From Pseudomonas sp. MH9.2 (lineage in GTDB: Bacteria; Pseudomonadota; Gammaproteobacteria; Pseudomonadales; Pseudomonadaceae): a stretch of DNA of 64,000 nucleotides. The stretch is taken from assembly GCF_034353875.1 (NCBI RefSeq), contig NZ_CP133784.1, forward strand, positions 558,001 through 622,000, read 5' to 3'. How positions within the stretch are numbered: the first letter of the stretch is position 1; the number at the start of each line of letters is the position of its first letter. Under the pieces are notes generated by a model, which was not told the DNA's origin, did no database searches, and saw only the letters and a program-made list of their open reading frames with translations. Positions 34,627 through 45,612 of the stretch are shown here, piece after piece. The translations under genes were made by a program, and so were the position numbers.

Positions 34627-36855
34627 TCAATCCAGCTTTGGCCGCAGGATCAACACACCCAAAGGCGGCAGGTTCAGCGCCAATGACACCGGCATTCCAT
34701 GGCTTTTACTGTCGTCGGTCTGCACGCCGCCACCATTGCCGACGTTAGAACCCGCATAGGTGCTCGCATCGCTGTTTAGCAGCTCGGTCCACAACCCGGC
34801 GAACGGAACACCGATGCGATACCTCTCACGGGGCACAGGCGTCAGGTTAGCGACGACCAACACCGGATCGCCCTCCTTGCTCCAGCGCAACCAGGCAAAA
34901 ACGCTATTGGCCGCGTCATCACCGATGACCCATTGAAACCCCTGAGGCACGCAATCCTGTTCGTGAAGTGCCGGTACTTCACGATAAATTCGGTTGAGAT
35001 CGCTCACCAGTTTCTTCACGCCGATGTGTTCAGCGTACTGCAACAAATACCAATCCAGTTGCTCGTCGTGGTTCCACTCGCGCCATTGGCCAAACTCACA
35101 GCCCATGAACAACAGCTTTTTGCCTGGATGCGTCCACATGAACGCCAGATAAGCACGCAAATTGGCGAACTTCTGCCAACGGTCACCAGGCATTTTATCA
35201 ATGAGCGAATGCTTGCCGTGCACCACTTCATCGTGGGAAATCGGCAGGATGAACTTCTCGGACCAGGCATAGATCAGGCCGAAACTCAGCTCCCCATGGT
35301 GATGGGCGCGGTGGATAGGGTCCTGCTGCATGTAATGCAGGGTGTCGTGCATCCAGCCCATGTTCCATTTATAGGAAAAGCCCAAACCGCCTTGCTGCGT
35401 GCTCTGGCTGACGCCAGGCCAGGCAGTGGATTCTTCGGCGATGACCATCGCGCCGGGCACCTCCAGTACTACCACGTCGTTGAGATGGCGCAAGAAATCA
35501 ATGGCTTCGAGATTTTCTCGACCGCCATGGCGATTGGGCACCCATTCCCCCGCTTTGCGTGAATAGTCGCGGTAAAGCATTGAGGCCACCGCATCCACAC
35601 GCAGGCCATCAACATGGAAATGCTTGAGCCAATGCAATGCCGACGCGAGCATAAAACCATGCACTTCTGTGCGGCCCAGGTTGTAAATCAGCGTGTCCCA
35701 ATCTTGGTGGAAACCTTCCTGCGGATTGCCGTACTCATAAAGCGCAGTGCCATCGAATTGCGCCAAACCGTGAGCATCGGTGGGGAAATGCGCGGGCACC
35801 CAATCGAGAATCACGCCGATATCGGCCTGGTGGCAAGCGTTGACGAAAGCAGCAAAGTCATCTGGCGAGCCGAAACGAGCCGTCGGGGCAAACTGCGAAA
35901 GCGGTTGATAACCCCAAGAGCCGCCAAACGGATGCTCCATGATTGGCATCAGTTCGATATGGGTAAAGCCCAGCTCCTTGATATAGGGAATAAGGCGCTC
36001 GCCCAGTTCGTGCCAGTTGTATTGACGAACAACAAATTCATCGCTGTGATCGAGCTGCCAGGACCCCGCATGCAACTCATAGATCGACAATGGCGCGCTC
36101 GCCACGTGACGCTCGCCCCGCGATTGCATCCAGCCATTGTCTTGCCAGTCGAATTGCAACGGTGCTGCCACCACCGACGCCGTGTCTGGCGGCAATTGGG
36201 TGGCCAAAGCCATAGGGTCGGCCTTGAGTGGCAGAATTCCATTGGCGCCCAGAATTTCATATTTGTACGCTTCGCCGGGCTTGAGCCGGGGAATGAATAT
36301 TTCCCAAACCCCTGCGGGGTGACGCAAGCGCATTGGATGACGACGACCGTCCCAATTATTGAAACCGCCGACCACCGACACGCGCCGCGCATTGGGTGCC
36401 CATACAGAAAAGCGCACACCGTCGATGCCGTCGACATTCTTGACCTGCGCCCCCAAGCAACTGCTCAGGTCCCGGTGATTGCCTTCGGCGAACAAATACA
36501 GGTCCATCTCGCCCAACAAAGGGCCGAAGCTGTAAGGGTCTTCGGTGATTTGCTCACCGCCAGCCCAGTTAATTTTCAATAAGTAAGGCTGCGCGCGAGG
36601 AAAGTGTCTAGCGAAAAAACCCGGTACCTCGCTCATTTCAAGGGTCCCCAGCTCCTGCTCACCCTCACGCGACAGCACTTTCACACTTAACGCGTCGGGC
36701 AGGTACGCACGGATAAACTGCCCGCCCGCACCATCGTCACGGGGGCCAAGCATGGAGAATGGGTCATGATGTTCGGCGCGGATCAACGCATCCATATCGG
36801 CGGCCCCGGGCAGCAATCCCGATATGCCCCTGCCGTTTTCCTTAGGTGCATTCAT
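34627..36855 (-). CDS. glgB: 1,4-alpha-glucan branching enzyme
   Basis: A GH13 enzyme of 742 residues that introduces alpha-1,6 branches into the alpha-glucan made by GlgE. N-terminal CBM48-like modules include [20 protein letters not shown]. The catalytic barrel has [15 protein letters not shown], nucleophile Asp in [14 protein letters not shown], acid Glu in [13 protein letters not shown] and the [12 protein letters not shown] histidine. The start codon overlaps the treS stop by one base (TAATG). It ends the glgE-treS-glgB operon and faces the MFS gene. Confidence 0.96.
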   Translation of the reverse strand: MNAPKENGRGISGLLPGAADMDALIRAEHHDPFSMLGPRDDGAGGQFIRAYLPDALSVKVLSREGEQELGTLEMSEVPGFFARHFPRAQPYLLKINWAGGEQITEDPYSFGPLLGEMDLYLFAEGNHRDLSSCLGAQVKNVDGIDGVRFSVWAPNARRVSVVGGFNNWDGRRHPMRLRHPAGVWEIFIPRLKPGEAYKYEILGANGILPLKADPMALATQLPPDTASVVAAPLQFDWQDNGWMQSRGERHVASAPLSIYELHAGSWQLDHSDEFVVRQYNWHELGERLIPYIKELGFTHIELMPIMEHPFGGSWGYQPLSQFAPTARFGSPDDFAAFVNACHQADIGVILDWVPAHFPTDAHGLAQFDGTALYEYGNPQEGFHQDWDTLIYNLGRTEVHGFMLASALHWLKHFHVDGLRVDAVASMLYRDYSRKAGEWVPNRHGGRENLEAIDFLRHLNDVVVLEVPGAMVIAEESTAWPGVSQSTQQGGLGFSYKWNMGWMHDTLHYMQQDPIHRAHHHGELSFGLIYAWSEKFILPISHDEVVHGKHSLIDKMPGDRWQKFANLRAYLAFMWTHPGKKLLFMGCEFGQWREWNHDEQLDWYLLQYAEHIGVKKLVSDLNRIYREVPALHEQDCVPQGFQWVIGDDAANSVFAWLRWSKEGDPVLVVANLTPVPRERYRIGVPFAGLWTELLNSDASTYAGSNVGNGGGVQTDDSKSHGMPVSLALNLPPLGVLILRPKLD

Positions 36856-39800
36856 TATAATTCTCCATCAGACAAGGTCAGCAGCCCACGTAAGCCTTGC
36901 AAAGGTACGGCCAACCAGCTGGGGCGGTGCTCGGCTTCGTAGACAACTTCATAGGCAGTTTTTTCCAGGGTAAATAATTCCAGCGTGGCGCTTTCGCCCT
37001 TCGCATCTTTCCAGCCGTGGGCCAGGTCAGTGGTCGCCCGGCGATAACCGTCGAGAAAGGCCTGACGAGCCTGGGTCAAATAGGTTTGCGCCACGCGTTC
37101 TCGAGCGGTCGCGGCTTCAGCCGAGGTGTCCACGCTTCGCGCATTGCGCACCGCCATGGCCGCCGCGTAATCGAATGACCGCAACACACCACTGACATCC
37201 TTGAACGGACTGTATTTGGCTCGGCGCTCAGTCAATGAACGCGCGGGTTCGCCCTCAAAGTCAATCAAATAGGCATCACCTTTTACCACCAGTACCTGCC
37301 CCAAGTGTAAATCACCGTGCACGCGCAGACGCAGGCCGCCCACAGAACGTTTTGCCAGCGCCTGAATGTAAGCCATCACCTGCTTGCGCTTGCTCAGCAG
37401 CTCAGTGACCAGGGCTTGGTCGACCGGTTCAAGACTGACTGCGTGTTGTTCGAGCAACTGCAAGGCACGCTCCAGTTGAGCCACCACGCTGCTACCCAAT
37501 TGCTGACTGTCTTTGACACCGGTGGGTTCGGCGGCGAAATCCGGATTATCGGTCGGCGCTGCCAGTATTTGGTGCATCTCGCCAAGACGTTGCCCCAACA
37601 AGGCAGCGAAATCCGAGAGTTCCAACAAGGCGTTGTAATGCTGTTCCTGCTCAGAACGGCCGTAGGACAACTCATCACGCACCGCCCGCTCAAGGTTGTT
37701 CTGGGTCCACTCCCAGGCATCACCCTGATTGCTCAGATAACCCTGAGCAATCATCAGTAAATTGCTTTGCCCTTGTTTATCGATACGCACGACCGAACCC
37801 AGCAGCGGTGATATATACCCAAAGCCGGCTGCAGTCAGGTACGCGCCCATTTCCAGTTCCGGGTGAGTGCCCGCACTGACACGACGGATCATTTTCAGGA
37901 CAAGGCTGCCACCGACCACCACGGAGCTATTCGACTGCTCAGCCGAGAGGTAACGTACTTCGGATTCGTTGTGCAACCCCAAGCTGTCCATTGCTGTGGT
38001 GTGCTCAAAGCGCAACTCGCCTTCGCTGCACGGCAGAACCGTCCTGGCCTGCATGCCCTGGATGACCGCGCGAATGAACGTCTCCAGCGTAAAAGCGTCC
38101 GTAATCAGGCCGACTTGACGGCCGCGCCGTACGCGAGCCAGCGCTAACTGCTGAGGCAATGCGCTGCTGATGTCATCTTCGGCCAATAGACCGAAAGGCA
38201 GTTGGTAGCGACCTTGATGATCGCCCGCAGTGACTTCAATTTCACTCAATAACACCGGATGCTGTGCGTCGCCAAAGCGCACTGCGTAAATAATGCTCAC
38301 CTGATCGATGGCTTTGTCCTTACCCGCAAACCAACGGCGCTTAGGCAGATAAAGCGTCAACGACGTCTTCTCCATGGTGCTGCGCAACGGCTCGTCCAGT
38401 AGTTCTTCGAGGCGTTTTTTCAACACCAGGGTCGGGAAGTCCGGCATGCTTTTCACTGGTTCAACATGCCAGCTCGGCATTTGGTTTTCCGCCGCCAGCA
38501 GGAACCAATAAAAGCCATAGGGTGGCAACGTCAGCAGGTACGGAAGCTGGCCGACAGGTGGGAATGCGCTGCCACCGAGCATCTCAACCGGAACCATGCC
38601 AGCAAACGGCGACAGCTCAAGTTCCGCCGCCTGAGCCGCGCTGGAGACGTTAGCCACACACAGAATGATTTCGGTCTTGCCGTCCGGCCCTGTGTACTCA
38701 CGGGTGTAGGCCAGAATTCGCCGATTGGTGGGCGACAGCATTTTCAAGGTGCCCCGGCCGAATGCTTTCTGCTGCTTACGCACCGTCAACATCCGTCGAT
38801 TCCAATTCAGCAGCGAATGCGGGTCGTTGTTCTGGGTCTCGACATTGACCGATTGATACCCGTACAGCGGGTCCATGATCGGCGGCAGCACCAGGCTTGC
38901 CGGGTCAGCACGGGAAAAGCCGCCGTTGCGGTCAATGGACCATTGCATCGGCGTGCGCACGCCATCGCGGTCGCCCAGATAAATGTTATCGCCCATGCCG
39001 ATTTCGTCACCGTAATACAACGTCGGCGTGCCGGGCATCGACAGCAGCATGCTGTTGAGTAACTCGACGCGACGTCGATCACGCTGTACCAACGGCGCCA
39101 GACGCCGACGGATGCCCAGATTGATCCGGGCCCGGCGGTCGGCGGCGTAGTAATTCCACAAGTAATCACGCTCGCGATCAGTGACCATTTCCAGGGTCAG
39201 CTCATCGTGATTGCGCAGGAAAATTGCCCACTGACAGTTCGCAGGAATTTCGGGCGTCTGGCGCAGAATGTCGGTAATCGGAAAGCGGTCTTCCTGTGCC
39301 ACGGCCATGTACATACGCGGCATCAGCGGGAAGTGGAATGCCATGTGGCACTCATCGCCGTCATTGCCTTTTGTATCACCGAAGTACAGCTGCGTGTCTT
39401 CCGGCCATTGATTGGCTTCGGCCAGCAGCATGCGGTCAGGGTAGTTGGCGTCGATTTCAGCACGGATCCGCTTGAGTAGCTTATGGGTCTCGGGCAGGTT
39501 TTCGTTATTAGTCCCGTCGCGCTCGATCAGATACGGGATCGCATCCAGGCGCAGGCCGTCGATGCCCATGTCCAGCCAGTAGCGCATCACTTGCAGTACC
39601 GCATCCATCACATGCGGATTGTCGAAGTTGAGGTCTGGCTGGTGGGCATAAAAACGGTGCCAGAAGTATTGGCCGGCAACCGGGTCCCAGGTCCAGTTGG
39701 ACTTTTCGGTGTCGAGAAAAATGATTCGGGTGCCGTCGTACTTCTGATCACTGTCCGACCACACGTAAAAATCCCGTGCCTTGGAGCCACGCTTGGCCGC

Positions 39801-40178
39801 ACGGGCTTTCTGGAACCATGGGTGCTGGTCCGAGGTGTGATTAATGACCAATTCAGTGATCACCCGCAGACCACGGTCATGGGCCTCAGCGATAAACTTC
39901 TTGGCATCGGCCATTGTGCCGTAATCGGCATGTACGCCTCGATAATCGGCAATGTCATAGCCATCATCACGCCGTGGCGAGGGGTAGAATGGCAGCAGCC
40001 AGACAGTATTGACCCCAAGCTCGGCGATGTAGTCGAGTTTGGCGATCAGGCCGGGGAAATCGCCGATCCCATCGTTATTTGAATCAAAAAATGACTTTAC
40101 ATGAACCTGATAAATGACCGCGTCCTTGTACCACAGCGGGTCATTGATGAAGGCTGCATGCCTGGGTTTCTTTGCCAT
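36855..40178 (-). CDS. treS: Trehalose synthase - maltokinase fusion (TreS-Mak/Pep2)
   Basis: An 1107-residue bifunctional enzyme. Residues about 1-560 form a GH13 trehalose synthase: [20 protein letters not shown], nucleophile Asp in [15 protein letters not shown], Glu in [14 protein letters not shown] and [14 protein letters not shown]. Residues about 600-1107 form a maltokinase-like domain with the kinase-type [15 protein letters not shown] loop and metal-binding [12 protein letters not shown]. Together they turn trehalose into maltose and then maltose-1-phosphate, the substrate of GlgE next door. Fusion of the two activities is common in proteobacteria with the GlgE pathway. Confidence 0.95.
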   Translation of the reverse strand: MAKKPRHAAFINDPLWYKDAVIYQVHVKSFFDSNNDGIGDFPGLIAKLDYIAELGVNTVWLLPFYPSPRRDDGYDIADYRGVHADYGTMADAKKFIAEAHDRGLRVITELVINHTSDQHPWFQKARAAKRGSKARDFYVWSDSDQKYDGTRIIFLDTEKSNWTWDPVAGQYFWHRFYAHQPDLNFDNPHVMDAVLQVMRYWLDMGIDGLRLDAIPYLIERDGTNNENLPETHKLLKRIRAEIDANYPDRMLLAEANQWPEDTQLYFGDTKGNDGDECHMAFHFPLMPRMYMAVAQEDRFPITDILRQTPEIPANCQWAIFLRNHDELTLEMVTDRERDYLWNYYAADRRARINLGIRRRLAPLVQRDRRRVELLNSMLLSMPGTPTLYYGDEIGMGDNIYLGDRDGVRTPMQWSIDRNGGFSRADPASLVLPPIMDPLYGYQSVNVETQNNDPHSLLNWNRRMLTVRKQQKAFGRGTLKMLSPTNRRILAYTREYTGPDGKTEIILCVANVSSAAQAAELELSPFAGMVPVEMLGGSAFPPVGQLPYLLTLPPYGFYWFLLAAENQMPSWHVEPVKSMPDFPTLVLKKRLEELLDEPLRSTMEKTSLTLYLPKRRWFAGKDKAIDQVSIIYAVRFGDAQHPVLLSEIEVTAGDHQGRYQLPFGLLAEDDISSALPQQLALARVRRGRQVGLITDAFTLETFIRAVIQGMQARTVLPCSEGELRFEHTTAMDSLGLHNESEVRYLSAEQSNSSVVVGGSLVLKMIRRVSAGTHPELEMGAYLTAAGFGYISPLLGSVVRIDKQGQSNLLMIAQGYLSNQGDAWEWTQNNLERAVRDELSYGRSEQEQHYNALLELSDFAALLGQRLGEMHQILAAPTDNPDFAAEPTGVKDSQQLGSSVVAQLERALQLLEQHAVSLEPVDQALVTELLSKRKQVMAYIQALAKRSVGGLRLRVHGDLHLGQVLVVKGDAYLIDFEGEPARSLTERRAKYSPFKDVSGVLRSFDYAAAMAVRNARSVDTSAEAATARERVAQTYLTQARQAFLDGYRRATTDLAHGWKDAKGESATLELFTLEKTAYEVVYEAEHRPSWLAVPLQGLRGLLTLSDGEL

Positions 40179-40190
40179 CGTTGATTCCTT

Positions 40191-42221
40191 TTAATCCGTG
40201 GTCTGAATACGCCAGATGCCGAAAGGTTGATGCCAAGGCTCGATACGCATCCACTGCGTTTTGCCATACCAGGTCCAGCGATGGCCCGTCATCAGGTCTT
40301 CACCCGCAGTTGCCACGTCGTCAGGCAGACCCATTTCCCACAACGGCAATTCAAAATGCGCTTCCTGGGCGTTGACCGGGTCGAGGCTGACAGCCACCAG
40401 AACAAAGTTGCTGCCATCGGCGCTGCGTTTGCCGAAATACAAAATATTGTCATTCCAGGCGTTGTAGATTTTCAGGCCCAAGTGCGTTTGCAGCGCAGGG
40501 TTCTGTCGACGAATACGATTGAGTTGAGCAATTTCGGCAATGATGTTGCCCGGCGCGTTGTAATCCCGTGGCCGCAGCTGATATTTCTCCGAGTCCAAGT
40601 ACTCTTCCTTGCCAGGCACCGGCGCTGCCTCGCATAACTCAAACCCGGAATACATGCCCCACAGGCCCGAGCCCATGGCTGCCAGCACCGCACGAATCAA
40701 GAAGCCTGCGCGGCCGGACTCATGCAGGAAGAACGGGTTGATATCGGGCGTGTTCACGAAGAAGTTCGGCCGGTAGCAATCTCGCCACGGCAACTGATTC
40801 AGCTGGGTGAAATACTCCGCCAACTCGGACTTGGTGTTGCGCCAGGTGAAATACGTATAGCTCTGGGAATACCCGACCTTGCCCAGCCGCGCCATCATCG
40901 CTGGCTTGGTGAACGCTTCTGCGAGGAACATCACCTCAGGGTACTGGCTGCGAATATCCGCAATCATCCACTGCCAGAAAGGCAGCGGTTTGGTGTGCGG
41001 ATTATCGACGCGGAAGATTTTTACGCCCTCCTCGACCCAGCCCAGGACGATGTCACGCAACTCCAGCCACAAACTGGGGATCGCGTCGGGGGCATAGAAG
41101 TCGACGTTGACGATGTCCTGGTATTTCTTCGGCGGGTTTTCCGCGTAACGGATGCTGCCGTCCGGGCGCCAGGAGAACCAGCCCGGATGCTCCTTGAGCC
41201 ACGGATGATCCTGCGAGCACTGGATGGCAAAATCCAGAGCAACCTCAAGCCCATACTCAGCAGCGGTCTTCACCAGATTGCGAAAGTCCTCGCGGCTACC
41301 CAGTTCCGAGTGAATCGCGTCATGCCCACCGTCGGCGCTGCCGATGGCGTAAGGGCTACCCGGGTCATCAGGCCCCGCTTGCAGCGAGTTATTCGGCCCC
41401 TTGCGATGGGCGCGGCCGATAGGATGGATCGGCGGAAAATACAGCACATCGAAACCCATGTCTCGAATCATCGGTAGACGAAACAGCACGTCATTGAAGG
41501 TGCCGTGGCGCGTCGGATCTTCAGTCACCGAACGCGGAAACAACTCATACCAACTGGCGAACTGCGCCCGTTCACGCTCCACATCCAGCGGGAATTCGAC
41601 GCTACGGCTCAGGTAGGCATGATTCTCGGCCTGGGCCATCAGCGCCGCCGTTTCACTGTGCAGCAGCAACGCGACCTGGGCCGCGGGCTCGCTCTGCCCA
41701 AACCGCTCGATCACTGCACTGATTTGCTGTCGCAGTTCGACCTGGCTGCGTTCAGCGGCCTGGACTAAATGAACGCGACCCTCCTCCAACTCCAGATGGA
41801 TCGGCACCCCAGCGCCATGCTTTTTTCGCAACTCATAGCGATAGCTGGCGAACTGATCGATCCAGGCCTCGAGCCTGAAGACGTAAAGGGCGACTGACGT
41901 CGGGGTGAATTCGCCTTCCCAGCTGTCATTGACCAGCTCTTGCATGTGAGTACTGTGCCAGTGCTCTTCATCGGCTGCACGCCAACGAATCAACACCGAC
42001 AGCTTGTCGTGCCCATCGGCGAATACTTTGCTGGTCACACTCACCGGTTGCCCGATGATTGCCTTTACCGCAAATAACCCCCCCTCAATCACTGGCATCG
42101 TGTTTTCGATCACGATCCGCGGTAATTGCAGGGCCTGGGTCAAAGACAGAGGTCGGGTCGGGTGTGGAACGTCACTGGCCAAAGAATCCGGGCCGTAGGG
42201 CTGATCAGCGGTCACATTCAT
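40191..42221 (-). CDS. glgE: Alpha-1,4-glucan:maltose-1-phosphate maltosyltransferase
   Basis: A 676-residue GH13_3 enzyme that extends alpha-1,4-glucan with maltosyl units from maltose-1-phosphate. An N-terminal beta-sandwich domain (residues about 25-130) precedes the barrel. Landmarks: DVLYFPPIHPIGRAHRKGPN, ALDFAIQCSQDHPWLKEHPG, nucleophile Asp in VKIFRVDNPHTKPLPFW, Glu in VMFLAEAFTKPAM and the FFVNTPDINPFFL region. It is the first gene of the operon with treS/mak 12 nt downstream, so the pathway order is transcribed head to tail. It ends with IEPWHQPFGIWRI. Confidence 0.96.
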   Translation of the reverse strand: MNVTADQPYGPDSLASDVPHPTRPLSLTQALQLPRIVIENTMPVIEGGLFAVKAIIGQPVSVTSKVFADGHDKLSVLIRWRAADEEHWHSTHMQELVNDSWEGEFTPTSVALYVFRLEAWIDQFASYRYELRKKHGAGVPIHLELEEGRVHLVQAAERSQVELRQQISAVIERFGQSEPAAQVALLLHSETAALMAQAENHAYLSRSVEFPLDVERERAQFASWYELFPRSVTEDPTRHGTFNDVLFRLPMIRDMGFDVLYFPPIHPIGRAHRKGPNNSLQAGPDDPGSPYAIGSADGGHDAIHSELGSREDFRNLVKTAAEYGLEVALDFAIQCSQDHPWLKEHPGWFSWRPDGSIRYAENPPKKYQDIVNVDFYAPDAIPSLWLELRDIVLGWVEEGVKIFRVDNPHTKPLPFWQWMIADIRSQYPEVMFLAEAFTKPAMMARLGKVGYSQSYTYFTWRNTKSELAEYFTQLNQLPWRDCYRPNFFVNTPDINPFFLHESGRAGFLIRAVLAAMGSGLWGMYSGFELCEAAPVPGKEEYLDSEKYQLRPRDYNAPGNIIAEIAQLNRIRRQNPALQTHLGLKIYNAWNDNILYFGKRSADGSNFVLVAVSLDPVNAQEAHFELPLWEMGLPDDVATAGEDLMTGHRWTWYGKTQWMRIEPWHQPFGIWRIQTTD

Positions 42222-42705
42222 CGAGCATCACTCCTCACGCCCATTTAAAGACGCTCTTCAGCAGAATCCGTGCATTTAGGAACTGTATGTTTACACCCAG
42301 CATTGAACAAAACAGGTGTTCAGCAGCCGACTGCCAGCGACGGCACACCGGATCGGCCCGCCTAGTTTCCGAGCCCATCCAGGTGGGAAAAGTTCAAAAC
42401 GGTTTAGCCGCGAGTGACAGCTTAGACCGGGCTTTGGCAATAGCCCGAGTGATTTGCACAGCCCCAAGGTACAACCTGTCAAACGCTGGAACAGTCCGGG
42501 AGTAATTGGCATTCGGGACGAGGATCAGTAGCCCCTTCCCTGCGGAAACACCTGACTCCACGAAATACGACACTGCATTGCCCGTGCCAAAGCCTGGGCA
42601 AGCCTCCAATCTGATCCGCTTTTTATTCAAATACCTGAGTCTGTTATGCAACCAGATGCTCGGCCATAGTTCAGCCGCCTGATACGGGCTGATGAGCATC
42701 CGACC
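42222..42705. other. Divergent control region between glgE and ccoG
   Basis: A gap of 484 bases between divergently transcribed genes, expected to hold both promoters. A hairpin CGGGCT (42428-42433) / AGCCCG (42442-42447) is visible, without a T-run. A minus-strand frame (42394-42795) crosses it into ccoG but has no family resemblance or ribosome-binding site. I found no TTGAT-N4-ATCAA (Anr/Fnr) box. Confidence 0.4.
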
Positions 42706-44118
42706 ATGAGCGAAAGAATTCCTGTCCAGATCATTGAACGCGTCGAACCTTCCAGAGCAAACGTGAAGGTCAAGTCCAGTGATCATTTGATTCATACCCG
42801 CAGTTTTACCGGGCTGTTCCGTAATTTACGTGTTAGTGGCGCGGGGTTTCTATTCCTGCTGTTCTTCGGCACCGTCTGGCTCGATTGGGGCGGACGCCAG
42901 GCTGTCCTTTGGGATTTGGCCGACAGTAAATTTCATATCTTCGGCGCGACGTTCTGGCCGCAAGACTTCATTCTGCTGTCGGCATTGCTGATCATTTGTG
43001 CCTTTGGCTTGTTCGCCATCACGGTGTTCGCAGGAAGAGTCTGGTGCGGATACACCTGCCCGCAGAGTTCCTGGACCTGGATTTTCATGTGGTGCGAGAA
43101 GCTCACCGAGGGTGAGCGTAATCAGCGGATCAAACTTCAGGCCGCGCCCTGGGGCATGAAAAAACTGCTGCGGCGCTCGGCCAAGCACAGTCTGTGGCTG
43201 GCGATCAGCGTATTGACCGGTCTGACCTTCGTCGGCTATTTCACCCCGATTCGACCGCTGGCCAATGAGCTGCTGACCTTGCAGTTGAGTGGCGTCAGTC
43301 TGTTCTGGGTCCTGTTTTTCGCGGGTGCGACCTATATCAATGCTGGCTGGCTGCGTGAAGCAGTCTGCATGCACATGTGCCCCTATGCGCGCTTTCAAAG
43401 CGTGATGTTCGACAAAGACACCCTCACCGTTTCCTACGACGCCGCTCGCGGTGAAAACCGTGGCCCGCGTAAACGTGAGGTCGATCCAGCGTCAGTGGGT
43501 CTGGGTGACTGTATCGATTGCCAGATGTGTGTGCAGGTGTGCCCGACCGGTATCGACATCCGTGACGGCTTGCAGATGGAATGCATTGGCTGCGCCGCGT
43601 GTATCGATGCGTGTGACTCGATCATGGACAAAATGGGCTATGCCCGTGGTCTGGTGAGTTACACCTCGGAAGCCGTATTGCAAGGCGGTCAAACCCGTCT
43701 GCTGCGGCCACGCTTGATCGGCTACTGCGCCGTATTGCTGGTGATGATCGGCGCGCTGGTGCTGGCGCTGGTCGAGCGGCCGATGGTGTCGCTGGATGTC
43801 AGCAAGGACCGGGGCCTGTTCCGGGAAAACAGCCAAGGCCAGATCGAAAACATCTACAGCCTGAAAATCATCAACAAAACCCAGCAGCGTCAGCAGTATC
43901 ATCTGGCGCTTGTCGATGGGGACGACTTCCAGCTGCAGGGTAAAACCGAGGTCAGCCTCGCTGCGGGGGAAATCTTCGATTTTCCAGTGTCCGTGACAAT
44001 GATCGCCGAACACCCAAGCAGCAGTTCGCAAAGCATCAGTTTTGAAGTGGTGGACAGCGATGATGCGAACGTACGCAGCCTGGCAAAAAGCCGGTTTGTC
44101 GCCCCGCTCAATCGCTGA
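42706..44118 (+). CDS. ccoG: Cytochrome c oxidase accessory protein CcoG (FixG/RdxA)
   Basis: A 470-residue membrane iron-sulfur protein involved in copper handling for cbb3-type oxidase assembly. Several N-terminal spans contain the VWCGYTCPQSSWTWIFMWCE region, whose Cys residues contribute to Cu(II) reduction. Two 4Fe-4S motifs follow: GDCIDCQMCVQVCPTGIDIR and ECIGCAACIDACDSIMDKM. The C-terminal domain (about residues 355-470) has an immunoglobulin-like FixG_C pattern. Here it stands alone; in many Pseudomonas it neighbours ccoNOPQ/ccoHIS. Confidence 0.95.
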   Translation: MSERIPVQIIERVEPSRANVKVKSSDHLIHTRSFTGLFRNLRVSGAGFLFLLFFGTVWLDWGGRQAVLWDLADSKFHIFGATFWPQDFILLSALLIICAFGLFAITVFAGRVWCGYTCPQSSWTWIFMWCEKLTEGERNQRIKLQAAPWGMKKLLRRSAKHSLWLAISVLTGLTFVGYFTPIRPLANELLTLQLSGVSLFWVLFFAGATYINAGWLREAVCMHMCPYARFQSVMFDKDTLTVSYDAARGENRGPRKREVDPASVGLGDCIDCQMCVQVCPTGIDIRDGLQMECIGCAACIDACDSIMDKMGYARGLVSYTSEAVLQGGQTRLLRPRLIGYCAVLLVMIGALVLALVERPMVSLDVSKDRGLFRENSQGQIENIYSLKIINKTQQRQQYHLALVDGDDFQLQGKTEVSLAAGEIFDFPVSVTMIAEHPSSSSQSISFEVVDSDDANVRSLAKSRFVAPLNR

Positions 44119-44176
44119 TCCCTTTAAAGTGGTGCCTGCCTCACTTCCCCGTCAGACCGCCAGTCAGCGAGAACCG

Positions 44177-45586
44177 ATGAAACGTTATGAAAAGTTTGCA
44201 GACGATATCGCTGAACTGATTCGCTCCGGGGTGCTCGGCCCCGGCCAGCGCGTGCCCTCGGTGCGTTATGCCAGCCAGACGTATGGGGTCAGCCCCTCGA
44301 CGGTGTTCCAGGCCTATTACCTGCTGGAGCGACGCGGACTGATCCGGGCGCGGCCGCGCTCCGGTTACTTCGTCAACAATAATGCGCTACGGCAGTTTTC
44401 CGAGCCGGTGATCAGCACACAGGCCAGTGAGTCCACTGAGGTGGATGTCAGCGAGTTGGTGTTCTCGGTACTCGACTCGATCAAAGATCCGCAGACCGTG
44501 CCGTTTGGCTCGGCATTCCCAAGCCCTACGCTGTTTCCACTGCAACGGCTGGCACGCTCGCTGGCCAGCGCGAGCCGGCAGATGGACCCGCGCATGGTGG
44601 TCACCGACATGTCACCGGGCAACCCGCAACTGCGCAGGCAGATAGCGTTACGGTACATGGTCGGCGGCCTGATGCTGCCCATAGAGGAACTGCTGATCAC
44701 CAACGGCGCGCTGGAAGCCCTGAATCTGTGCCTGCAAGCGGTCACTGAGCCGGGGGATCTGGTCGCGATAGAAGCCCCGGCGTTCTATGCCTGCCTGCAA
44801 GTGCTGGAACGCCTGAAGCTCAAAGCCGTGGAAATTCCGGTGCACCCACGCGATGGCATCGATCTGGGCGTGCTCGCACAAACCCTCGAGCGCCACCCGA
44901 TCAAAGCGTGCTGGTGCATGACCAACTTTCAGAACCCGATGGGCGCCTCCATGCCCGAAGCCAAGAAACGCGAGTTAGTGGAATTGCTGCGCCAGCACCA
45001 GGTTCCGTTGATTGAAGATGACGTCTACGCCGAACTGTATTACAGCCCGCAAGCGCCGAAGCCGGCGAAAGCCTTCGACACTGAAGGGCTGGTAATGCAT
45101 TGCGGCTCGTTTGCTAAAAGCCTGGCGCCGGGTTACCGAATCGGGTGGGTTGCCGCGGGACGTTATGCGCAGAAAATCGAGCGACTGAAACTGATGACAT
45201 CGCTGTGCGCGTCGATGCCCGCTCAGGCGGCTATCGCCGATTATCTGCAGCATGGTGGCTATGACCGGCATCTGCGCAAACTGCGCTACGCCCTGGAAGA
45301 ACAACAAAGCGCCATGCTCAGTGCCATCGCCCGCCACTTCCCCGCGCAGACGCGGGTCAGCCAGCCCGCAGGCGGGTATTTCCTGTGGCTGGAGCTACCC
45401 GAACACATGGACTCCCTGAAGCTGTTCCAGATGGCCCTGGCCCAAGGCATCAGCATCGCGCCCGGGCCGATATTTTCCCCGACCCAGCGCTTTCGTAACT
45501 GCATCCGCCTCAACTACGGTAGCCCGTGGGATGATGCGTCGGAACAGGCCATGGAGACCTTGGGCCGGATTATTCGCTCGTTCTGA
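44177..45586 (+). CDS. MocR/PdxR-type GntR regulator with aminotransferase domain
   Basis: A 469-residue PLP-dependent regulator from ATG 44177; the longer frame overlaps ccoG and has no homology. The N-terminal winged helix (residues 1-70) reads YEKFADDIAELIRSGVLGPG, QRVPSVRYASQTYGVSPSTV, FQAYYLLERRGLIRARPRSG. The fold-type I domain has NPQLRRQIALRYM, CWCMTNFQNPMGASMPEAKK and the Schiff-base lysine in HCGSFAKSLAPGYRIGWVA. It probably senses an amino acid or PLP derivative. It follows ccoG by 58 nt on the same strand, but a shared function is not obvious. Confidence 0.92.
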   Translation: MKRYEKFADDIAELIRSGVLGPGQRVPSVRYASQTYGVSPSTVFQAYYLLERRGLIRARPRSGYFVNNNALRQFSEPVISTQASESTEVDVSELVFSVLDSIKDPQTVPFGSAFPSPTLFPLQRLARSLASASRQMDPRMVVTDMSPGNPQLRRQIALRYMVGGLMLPIEELLITNGALEALNLCLQAVTEPGDLVAIEAPAFYACLQVLERLKLKAVEIPVHPRDGIDLGVLAQTLERHPIKACWCMTNFQNPMGASMPEAKKRELVELLRQHQVPLIEDDVYAELYYSPQAPKPAKAFDTEGLVMHCGSFAKSLAPGYRIGWVAAGRYAQKIERLKLMTSLCASMPAQAAIADYLQHGGYDRHLRKLRYALEEQQSAMLSAIARHFPAQTRVSQPAGGYFLWLELPEHMDSLKLFQMALAQGISIAPGPIFSPTQRFRNCIRLNYGSPWDDASEQAMETLGRIIRSF

Positions 45587-45612
45587 CAACGCCCGCCAAG
45601 CACCACGCGACG

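Noticed and set aside
42394..42795. Minus-strand 133-codon frame between glgE and ccoG
   Set aside because: It overlaps the ccoG 5' end, lacks a ribosome-binding site and shows no recognisable family; it is more likely a chance frame in GC-rich DNA.
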